DNA from: Rhodanobacter sp. C03 | Lineage (GTDB): Bacteria > Pseudomonadota > Gammaproteobacteria > Xanthomonadales > Rhodanobacteraceae | NCBI RefSeq assembly: GCF_002001175.1 | Contig: NZ_MUNT01000001.1 | Coordinates: 1,302,001 to 1,366,000 of the forward strand | DNA length: 64,000 bases | Direction of reading: 5' to 3' | Part shown: positions 18,344-24,585 of the stretch, one piece after another | Position numbering within the stretch: the first letter of the stretch is position 1 | Layout of the letters: each line of letters starts with the position of its first letter | Program-made: the position numbers and the translations under genes | The notes under the pieces: generated by a model | Database searches by the model: none | Told to the model about the DNA's origin: nothing | What the model saw: only the letters and a program-made list of their open reading frames with translations

Positions 18344-18964
18344 ATGGCCATTCGACAAACCCTGCCCGAAACCCACCAGTCCGATCTGCTCGGCGGCATC
18401 GCCTCGACCGAAGTCCACCGGTTGTTCTTCGCATTGATGCCGGACGACGCTACACGCGAGCGGCTGGCGGCTGTTGCCCACGGTCTCAAGGCGGCGCGCC
18501 CTGGACTGCGCGCACGCTGGATCCATCCGGACCGCTATCACGCCACCCTGCATTTCCTGGGCGACCACGCCGCGCTGCGACCGAGTCTGGTCGATGGCGC
18601 AGTGGCCGCAGCCGAGCAGGTAAGCGCCGCGGCGTTTGACTGGACGCTGGACAGCGCCAGTAGCTTCCGCGGCCGTGAACCCCCCTGCGTGCTGCACGGC
18701 GCCGAGGCTTGCGCGCCGCTGCAGCAACTGTGGCAGACACTGGGAAAGGCGCTGGTGCTGGCGGGACAGGGCGCACGCCTCGAACGCAGCTTCACCCCGC
18801 ATGTCACGCTGGCCTACAGCCACGGGGTGATGCTGCCGGAGCTGGCGGTCGAATCCGTGACCTGGCCGGTGGCGGAGTTTGTGCTGATCCATCACGTGGT
18901 CGGGCAGGGTGCATACCAGATCCTCGGGCGCTGGCCGCTGATTGGCGAGGCTGTCGTTACATGA
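18344..18964 (+). CDS. thpR: RNA 2',3'-cyclic phosphodiesterase (ThpR/LigT family)
   Basis: A 206-residue 2H phosphoesterase. Both HxTx motifs are complete: RYHATLHFLGDH and PHVTLAYSHG. The N-terminal HRLFFALMPDD and the C-terminal FVLIHHVVGQGAYQILGRWPL are typical of ThpR, which opens 2',3'-cyclic phosphates at RNA ends. Its stop codon overlaps the start of the borosin-type methyltransferase gene by 4 bp (ATGA), so the two are translationally coupled. No clear Shine-Dalgarno is seen for thpR. It is related to the 2H gene at 892. Confidence 0.9.
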   Translation: MAIRQTLPETHQSDLLGGIASTEVHRLFFALMPDDATRERLAAVAHGLKAARPGLRARWIHPDRYHATLHFLGDHAALRPSLVDGAVAAAEQVSAAAFDWTLDSASSFRGREPPCVLHGAEACAPLQQLWQTLGKALVLAGQGARLERSFTPHVTLAYSHGVMLPELAVESVTWPVAEFVLIHHVVGQGAYQILGRWPLIGEAVVT

Positions 18965-19797
18965 ATTCGATGAGCGAACCCACCATGGATGCAACCCGTT
19001 CCACTGGAAGTCTGGTCTGCGTAGGCCTGGGCATGACGCTGGGCTCCCATCTCGGCCCGCTGGCGCGCAGCCACATCGAACAATCCGACGTGGTGTTTGC
19101 CGGACTCTCAGACGGCATCGTGGAATTGTGGTTGCACAAGATGCACGCGGACGTGCGCAGCCTGCAGCCGTACTACCACGAGGGCAAGTCGCGCATGCAG
19201 ACCTACCGGCAGATGGTCGATGCCATCCTCGCCGAGGTGCGTGCGGGCAAAAAAGTATGCGGCGTGTTCTACGGCCATCCCGGTGTGTTCGCCTGGGCGC
19301 CGCACAAGTCGATCGAGGTGGCCCGCAGCGAGGGTTATCCAGCGCACATGGAACCAGGCATTTCCGCCGAGGATTGCCTGTATGCCGATCTCGGCATCGA
19401 TCCGGGCACGTATGGCTGTCAGCACTACGAGGCCAGCCAGTTGCTGTTCTACCAGCGCCGGATCGACCCGACCGCCTACCTGGTGCTGTGGCAGGTGGGT
19501 CTGGTCGGTGATCAGTCGCTGGCGCGCTTCTCCACCGGCTCCGCTTACAAGCAGGTGCTGGTCGATGTGCTGGCGCGCGACTACCCGTTGGAGCATGAGA
19601 TAACGCTCTACCGCGCGCCGACGTTGCCGATTCAGCACGCGCGGATCGAGCGGCTGCCGCTTGGTTCGTTGCCACAGGCCGAGGTAGGCATGGCCGATAC
19701 GATGGTGCTGCCACCCGTGCATCCCATGCAGGTCGATCACGAGATCCGGGCGCGGTTGTCGGCGCTGGATCGGGCCACGGCTGGTCAGGAGCCATGA
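18961..19797 (+). CDS. SonM-like peptide N-methyltransferase (split borosin)
   Basis: A 278-residue protein of the tetrapyrrole-methylase fold, but not a porphyrin enzyme: it matches the borosin alpha-N-methyltransferases such as SonM of Shewanella, which methylate backbone amides of a separate precursor peptide. Matching parts are GSLVCVGLGMTLG (16-28, SAM site), QPYYHEGKSRMQTYRQMV (69-86, with Tyr71/72, Arg78, Tyr82 as the Tyr-Arg-Tyr catalytic set), YGHPGVFAWAPH (104-115), MEPGISAEDCLYADLGIDPG (130-149), HYEASQLLFY (155-164) and LPIQHARIERLPL (222-234). Unlike fungal OphMA there is no fused core at the C-terminus, so the precursor must be separate: two candidates follow. Methylation is inferred from family. 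Confidence 0.87.
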   Translation: MNSMSEPTMDATRSTGSLVCVGLGMTLGSHLGPLARSHIEQSDVVFAGLSDGIVELWLHKMHADVRSLQPYYHEGKSRMQTYRQMVDAILAEVRAGKKVCGVFYGHPGVFAWAPHKSIEVARSEGYPAHMEPGISAEDCLYADLGIDPGTYGCQHYEASQLLFYQRRIDPTAYLVLWQVGLVGDQSLARFSTGSAYKQVLVDVLARDYPLEHEITLYRAPTLPIQHARIERLPLGSLPQAEVGMADTMVLPPVHPMQVDHEIRARLSALDRATAGQEP

Positions 19798-19990
19798 ATT
19801 CCGATTTGTCGTGTGCAATGTCGGATCGATGGTGTATTTTCAGCGCGACAGGGTGGCAAAAGGCTCACTGCTTGCCGTAAGGCGATGCGGCAGGAACGCA
19901 ACGGGGGAAGACGAGGAGCCTGCAAGACGCTGCAGCGTCCATTGCCCAGATGGCCAGCTCTCAACCATCCAGATATCAGGGGGATGACCG
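19798..19990 (+). promoter_or_regulatory. Leader region before precursor 1, with 14-bp palindrome
   Basis: A 193-bp gap between methyltransferase and precursor 1. It contains the perfect palindrome GACGCTGCAGCGTC at 19926-19939. No confident promoter is seen. It ends with a strong Shine-Dalgarno, CAGGGGG, before the precursor ATG at 19991. The element may separate high precursor expression from low enzyme expression (inference). Confidence 0.4.
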
Positions 19991-20293
19991 ATGTTCGATG
20001 TGATCGATTTTCTTGAAACTGTCGGCCAGGACGCACAGTGGCGTCATGCCGACTCGGACGCACTGGCGGTCGCATTGGCTGGGGCGCAGATTGATCCGGA
20101 GTTGCGCGTGGCGATCCTTGCCAGGGATGAGCAGGGGTTGCAGGCGTTGCTGGGGCAGGTTCCCTTCTGTTGCCTGATCAACCCTGCCAAGCCAGGCGAG
20201 GAACAGGAAGAGTGTGACGGCAACTGCAAAGAGGGTGAGGAGAAGAAGGACGACAAGGACAAGGAGAAGGACAAGAGAAGGGATGGAGATTAA
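19991..20293 (+). CDS. Candidate borosin precursor peptide 1 (SonA-like leader)
   Basis: A 100-residue peptide. Residues 1-56 match the borosin-binding leader of SonA: VIDFLETVGQDAQ (4-16), then AQIDPELRVAILARDEQGLQ (32-51) and ALLGQ (52-56). The part in the core position is VPFCCLINPAKP (57-68), with Cys60 and Cys61. The tail is highly charged (Glu/Asp/Lys) with two more Cys (75, 79). A strong Shine-Dalgarno (CAGGGGG) and its place just after the methyltransferase support the role. Length and landmark positions (GQDAQ, LLGQ, Cys60, Pro65) are the same as in precursor 2. Which residues are methylated and where the peptide is cut are unknown. Confidence 0.8.
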   Translation: MFDVIDFLETVGQDAQWRHADSDALAVALAGAQIDPELRVAILARDEQGLQALLGQVPFCCLINPAKPGEEQEECDGNCKEGEEKKDDKDKEKDKRRDGD

Positions 20294-20345
20294 AGACCAG
20301 GTTTTACAACTTGCCGTTCCTGCGCCTGCGACCACTGACTAGCTC

Positions 20346-22112
20346 ATGGACCAGGCGGGCAGGTACAGGTTGATATTCGCGTGCCGCGCGCTTCTGCTTT
20401 TTTTTGTAGCGGGCGCGGTTGCTGCGCCTGCGCCTGCATCCAACGATCCTGCGCAGTTGCTTAGACAAGCTGAAAGCGTCGAGCCTTCCAACCGCGCCGA
20501 GTTCAACGAGCTCATGGGTCGACTCGATGAGGTCGCGACGAAGCTCTCGCCGCAACAGAAGTTGCATCTGCGCTACCTCGAAGCTCGGCAGATCGCCTTT
20601 GCGGGCAACTACGCCGCCGCGTTGCCGTCGTTGACTGCGCTTGCCGATCAAACTACGGACCCCGTTCTGGCGTTTCGCGCCAGTGCCACTGTGATCGACT
20701 TGCTGGTAGCCCAATCCCGCTATGAAGAAGCCTTTGCCAGGCTCAATCCGTTGCTGGACCAGTTGCCAAAAATGAAGGAAACCGATGTCCGCATGCAGGG
20801 ACTCGGTGTTGCGGCGCAGTTGTACAACGAAGCCGGCCAATACGATGCGTCCACTCGTTATGCCGATCAAATGGTCAAGGAAAGCACTGACGCTTCAAGT
20901 GCATGTAGGGGCTGGTTCTACAAATCCGATGCACTGTTTGAAAGTGGCGGAACGCGGTTGTCCGCCGATCAGCTCCGCGATGGCACGGTGGCATGCGGAA
21001 AGGCAGGGGATACACTTTTTTCTCTCAGCTTTCAGTACTTGCTGGCGGGTTTCGACATGCGACAGGGGCGCTCTGAGTCGGCAATCCATGTGCTGCAAGC
21101 GAGCTACCCCAAGGTGCTGCGTGCAGGCTTTCCACCGCAAATTTCGGAGTTTGAGTCCACGCTGGCCAAGGCTTACTGGAAGGGTGGTGATCTCGCCTCT
21201 GCGACGAAATTTGCCAACAACGCCTTGGCTACCAATGCCAACAGACCGTATTCGGAGTCGACGGCCAACGCCTATCAAGTACTTTACGAAGTCGACAAGA
21301 AGGCGGGCGACAGCAATGCTGCCCTGGCAAACCTTGAAAAGTACGTCGCTGCCCACGATGGCTACGTGAGTCGACTCAGCGCGAAGGTACTCGCTTATCA
21401 AATCGTCAAGCAGCAGGTGCTGGCGAAAAAGCTGCAGATCGATACGCTGAACAAGCAGAACCAGATCCTCACGCTGCAGCAGAAGCTCAACAAGAAAGCC
21501 GTGGAAGCCAGCCGGCTGTATATCGTGCTGTTGCTGATAGTGCTGGCGTCGATCGCGTTATGGACCTACAAGGTCAAGCGCTCGCAACTGCGCTTCATGA
21601 AACTGGCGCGGCGCGATGGCCTCACCGGCATCTTCAACCGCCAGCATTTCGTCAATGAGGCCGAGCTGCTGTTGCAGTACTGCCGCAAATCATCACGTGA
21701 CGCCTGTCTGGTGCTGATCGACCTGGATCATTTCAAGGCCGTCAACGACACCTATGGTCACGCAGTGGGCGATCGCGTGCTGCAGCGTGCCGTCGAGGCC
21801 TGCAAGAGCTGCCTGCGCTCGACCGATATTTTTGGCCGTCTCGGTGGCGAGGAGTTCGGCATCCTGCTGCCCGAGTGCACGCTGGCGCAGGTTCTCGTTC
21901 TGGCCGAGCAGATCCGCCTGACGATTGCGACCGCTTCCGCCGGCGATGGCGCTCCTGGCATTCCCATCTCCGCCAGCTTCGGTGTTTCCACCACGGCGCA
22001 TTCCGGTTACGAACTGCGCCAGCTGCTGATCCACGCCGACGAGGCGCTGTACCGGGCCAAGCGCGAAGGCCGCAATCGGGTCAGCGTGATCGATCACCCG
22101 GAATGTGCCTGA
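20346..22112 (+). CDS. Periplasmic-TPR diguanylate cyclase 1, paired with precursor 1
   Basis: A 588-residue membrane protein. Signal peptide/N-terminal helix 10-27; a periplasmic helical-repeat (TPR-like) domain about 35-345 (AQLYNEAGQYDASTRYADQMVK, AKAYWKGGDLASATKFANNAL are repeat-like); coiled coil about 352-388; one membrane helix about 391-408 (YIVLLLIVLASIALW); cytoplasmic GGDEF domain to the end. The active site is GRLGGEEFGIL (GGEEF 500-504), the inhibitory RSTD is at 491-494, so it should be an active, feedback-controlled cyclase. It begins 52 bp after precursor 1, with no clear Shine-Dalgarno. TPR domains can bind peptides; that it senses the processed precursor is inference. Confidence 0.88.
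   Translation: MDQAGRYRLIFACRALLLFFVAGAVAAPAPASNDPAQLLRQAESVEPSNRAEFNELMGRLDEVATKLSPQQKLHLRYLEARQIAFAGNYAAALPSLTALADQTTDPVLAFRASATVIDLLVAQSRYEEAFARLNPLLDQLPKMKETDVRMQGLGVAAQLYNEAGQYDASTRYADQMVKESTDASSACRGWFYKSDALFESGGTRLSADQLRDGTVACGKAGDTLFSLSFQYLLAGFDMRQGRSESAIHVLQASYPKVLRAGFPPQISEFESTLAKAYWKGGDLASATKFANNALATNANRPYSESTANAYQVLYEVDKKAGDSNAALANLEKYVAAHDGYVSRLSAKVLAYQIVKQQVLAKKLQIDTLNKQNQILTLQQKLNKKAVEASRLYIVLLLIVLASIALWTYKVKRSQLRFMKLARRDGLTGIFNRQHFVNEAELLLQYCRKSSRDACLVLIDLDHFKAVNDTYGHAVGDRVLQRAVEACKSCLRSTDIFGRLGGEEFGILLPECTLAQVLVLAEQIRLTIATASAGDGAPGIPISASFGVSTTAHSGYELRQLLIHADEALYRAKREGRNRVSVIDHPECA
21405..22100 (+). repeat. Duplicated segment, copy 1 (3' half of cyclase 1)
   Basis: From the coiled coil to the end of the GGDEF domain, this stretch is nearly identical in DNA to 23782-24477, while the upstream TPR-coding halves have diverged. 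It is direct evidence for tandem duplication of the precursor-cyclase cassette, with later homogenisation or stronger constraint on the 3' half. Confidence 0.8.
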
Positions 22113-22412
22113 CCGGCCGAGTTCCCGGTGCGAGTGACGGCGTTTGCCGCTGACATTCGATTTTCGAGCGCTGCGTTGCTTGAACCAACGGCATAGGACT
22201 TCCGAAAGAGCATGGCGTGGTGGCACGCCGTGCCGAGCCGGCGATCATTGCCGTCGATATTGAGGAAATATGCGGCTGTCACCGGCAGACGCCTGTGATA
22301 TGCCACAATTCGGCATATCCGAGGGGGATAGGGGCCTTGGTCTAACGTATCTGGTCAAATCTCTTGACCATCGCGGTGCGTTTTCAAACAACCAACTGTC
22401 AGGGGGCAGGCA
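22113..22412 (+). promoter_or_regulatory. Region before precursor 2 with two perfect hairpins
   Basis: A 300-bp gap without a gene. GATATGCC (22297-22304) pairs with GGCATATC (22312-22319) around a 7-base loop; TGGTCAA (22352-22358) pairs with TTGACCA (22364-22370) around a 5-base loop. Neither has a T-tract. They could be operators, a weak terminator for cyclase 1 or mRNA leader structures of precursor 2. CAGGGGG, the same Shine-Dalgarno as for precursor 1, precedes the ATG at 22413. Confidence 0.5.
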
Positions 22413-22715
22413 ATGACGGACGTGATCGATTTTCTGGAACAGATGGGACAGGACGCGCAGTTGCGTCATGCATCGCAGGATGAAGTGGAACTGGCGTTGA
22501 CCAGTGCGGAGATTGCCCCGGAGTTGCAGGCGGCCATTCTCGCCAACGATCCGGCGCAGCTGGAAACGTTGCTGGGGCAAGCTCCTGTTTGCGCTATTTA
22601 CTTGCCAGGCAAAGAGGATGAAGAGGAAGGCGACGAGGACGAGGAGACTCCGTCAAAGGAGCCGGATGAGGCCCCCGGGCACAGTGGGCTTCGCGCCGTG
22701 ATCGCGGCGGCCTAG
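22413..22715 (+). CDS. Candidate borosin precursor peptide 2 (SonA-like leader)
   Basis: A 100-residue paralogue of precursor 1. The leader VIDFLEQMGQDAQLRHA (4-20), AEIAPELQAAILANDPAQLE (32-51) and TLLGQ (52-56) is closer to SonA than precursor 1 (DAQL kept). The core-position segment is APVCAIYLPGK (57-67), with hydrophobic/beta-branched residues as in known N-methylated borosin cores. A very acidic stretch (68-85) follows, and the tail ends in a hydrophobic GLRAVIAAA, unlike the Lys-rich tail of precursor 1. The gene stops 3 bp before the start of cyclase 2, so the pair is almost surely translationally coupled. Confidence 0.8.
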   Translation: MTDVIDFLEQMGQDAQLRHASQDEVELALTSAEIAPELQAAILANDPAQLETLLGQAPVCAIYLPGKEDEEEGDEDEETPSKEPDEAPGHSGLRAVIAAA

Positions 22716-22718
22716 TCG

Positions 22719-24497
22719 ATGCTTCGCTCGGGCAGCCAGCGCTGGGCATGCGTTGCCGGCTGGACCTTGCTCGTGGCCATGCTGATGGGTACGGCCGTTG
22801 CGGCCGTGCCCACCGCTGATGACCCTGCGCAACTGCTCAAGCAGGCGGACAGCGTCAGAACGTCGGATCATCCCGAGTTCCTGCAACTGATGAAGCGGCT
22901 CGGCGCCGAGGCGGCCACGCTCTCCCCGCAGCAGCGTATGCATCTGCGCTACCTCCAGGCATGGGCAGTCGGTTATCAAGGCGATTACGAAACCGCCACG
23001 CCGCTGTTGAACGCGGTCATCGCGGAGTCCACGGATGCCACGTTGCGGTTTCGCGCGGGTACGACCCTGGTGAACAATCTTGCGATTGGATCCCACTATG
23101 AGGAAGCGTTTGCGCAGGTGAGCCAGTTGCTGGACCAGCTGCCGCAGATTGTCGACAAGGATGCCCGCATACAGGGGCTGGGCGTTGCCGCGTTCCTGTA
23201 CAACGAGGCTGGCCAATACGATCTTGGCCTGAACTACGCGACCCAGATGGTTCGGGAAAATCCGGTCGGGGATGGTAACTGCAAAGGCAGGATGATCCAG
23301 GTCCAGTCGCTCTATGAGAGCGGCAAGTTCGCGACATTCGGCAAGCAGTCCCGCGAGGCCATTGATGCCTGCAACAAGGCATCGGAATTCCTCTACGCCA
23401 ACGCGGTTCGCTTCTATGTGGCGAGTTTCGACATTCAATACGGTCAATCGTCCGCGGCGATCAAGCTTTTGCAGAAGAACTATGCGGATGTCCGGCGCAT
23501 CGACTACGGGGAACTGACCTCCGAGTTTGATGCCACGCTGGCGCGTGCGTACTGGGACGAAGGTGAGACTGCGCTGGCGCAACAGTACGCACACGCCGCG
23601 GTTGATGGTGGCGTCAAGCACGAGTTCACCAAGTCGCGGACCAGCGCCTATGAATTGTTGTATCTGATCAGCAAACAGCAGGGTGACCTGGATGCCGCGT
23701 TGACCTATCACGAAAAATACACGGCGGCTGACAAGGGCTATTTGAACGAGGTCAGTGCGAAGGCGCTGGCCTACCAGACCGTCAAGCAGCAGTTGCTGGC
23801 GAAAAAGCTGCAGATCGACACGCTGAACAAGCAGAACCAGATCCTCTCGCTGCAACAGGCGCTCGCCAAAAAGGCCGCGGTAGCCAGCCGGCTGTATATC
23901 GTGCTGCTGCTGCTCGTGCTGGCGTCGATCGCCTTTTGGACCTACAAGATCAAGCGCTCGCAGCTGCGCTTCATGAAACTGGCCCGGCGCGATGGTCTCA
24001 CCGGCATCTTCAACCGCCAGCATTTCGTCAACGAGGCCGAGCTGCAGTTGCAGTACTGCCGGAAATCATCACGTGGTGCCTGTCTTGTTCTGATCGATCT
24101 GGATCATTTCAAGGCCGTCAACGATACCCATGGCCATGCGGTGGGCGATCGCGTGCTGCTGCGTGCGGTCGAGGCGTGCAAGACCTATCTGCGTTCGACC
24201 GACATCTTCGGCCGCCTCGGTGGCGAGGAGTTCGGCATCCTGCTGCCGGAGTGCACGCTGGAACAGGTTCTCGTGCGCGCCGAGCAGATCCGCGTGGCGA
24301 TCGCCACCGCTTCCGCGGGCGAGGACGCTCCCGGCATTCCCATCTCCGCCAGCTTCGGTGTTTCCAGCGTGGCGCATTCCGGTTACGAACTGCGTCAGAT
24401 GCTAATCCACGCCGACGAGGCGCTGTACCGGGCCAAGCGCGAAGGCCGCAACCGGGTCAGCGTGGTTGACCATTCGGCAATGAGTTTGGCGAGCTGA
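22719..24497 (+). CDS. Periplasmic-TPR diguanylate cyclase 2, paired with precursor 2
   Basis: A 592-residue paralogue of cyclase 1 with the same order: N-terminal signal/anchor helix (WTLLVAMLMGTAVAAV), periplasmic helical-repeat domain about 35-350 (AAFLYNEAGQYDLGLNYATQ, ARAYWDEGETALAQQYAHAA), coiled coil, membrane helix (YIVLLLLVLASIAFW), cytoplasmic GGDEF domain with RSTD and GRLGGEEF (501-505). Both catalytic and inhibitory sites are intact. The TPR half differs clearly from cyclase 1 whereas the membrane and GGDEF half is nearly identical, as expected if the two proteins keep the same output but have different ligands. Confidence 0.88.
   Translation: MLRSGSQRWACVAGWTLLVAMLMGTAVAAVPTADDPAQLLKQADSVRTSDHPEFLQLMKRLGAEAATLSPQQRMHLRYLQAWAVGYQGDYETATPLLNAVIAESTDATLRFRAGTTLVNNLAIGSHYEEAFAQVSQLLDQLPQIVDKDARIQGLGVAAFLYNEAGQYDLGLNYATQMVRENPVGDGNCKGRMIQVQSLYESGKFATFGKQSREAIDACNKASEFLYANAVRFYVASFDIQYGQSSAAIKLLQKNYADVRRIDYGELTSEFDATLARAYWDEGETALAQQYAHAAVDGGVKHEFTKSRTSAYELLYLISKQQGDLDAALTYHEKYTAADKGYLNEVSAKALAYQTVKQQLLAKKLQIDTLNKQNQILSLQQALAKKAAVASRLYIVLLLLVLASIAFWTYKIKRSQLRFMKLARRDGLTGIFNRQHFVNEAELQLQYCRKSSRGACLVLIDLDHFKAVNDTHGHAVGDRVLLRAVEACKTYLRSTDIFGRLGGEEFGILLPECTLEQVLVRAEQIRVAIATASAGEDAPGIPISASFGVSSVAHSGYELRQMLIHADEALYRAKREGRNRVSVVDHSAMSLAS
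23782..24477 (+). repeat. Duplicated segment, copy 2 (3' half of cyclase 2)
   Basis: Second copy of the conserved segment described at 21405-22100, offset by 2377 bases and co-linear. Differences are mostly synonymous. Confidence 0.8.
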
Positions 24498-24585
24498 GTT
24501 CGCGCTGACACGGGCGACATGCGTGGACAGCAGCGGATGGTCGCGCTAAAACAGCGGCTTGTCCCCCGGCTGCTGGAGTCCTCCG

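Noticed and set aside
18961..19797. Annotation as a porphyrin/cobalamin (CobA, CysG, CbiF) methyltransferase
   Set aside because: There is no tetrapyrrole gene nearby, and the Tyr-Arg-Tyr segment, MEPGISAEDCLYADLG motif and the adjacent leader peptides match the borosin branch instead.
19840..19925. Possible GEMM-type c-di-GMP riboswitch before precursor 1
   Set aside because: Some short stretches (GGCAAAAGG, ACGCAACG) recall it, but the order and the conserved tetraloop/receptor parts do not fit. A covariance-model scan would decide.
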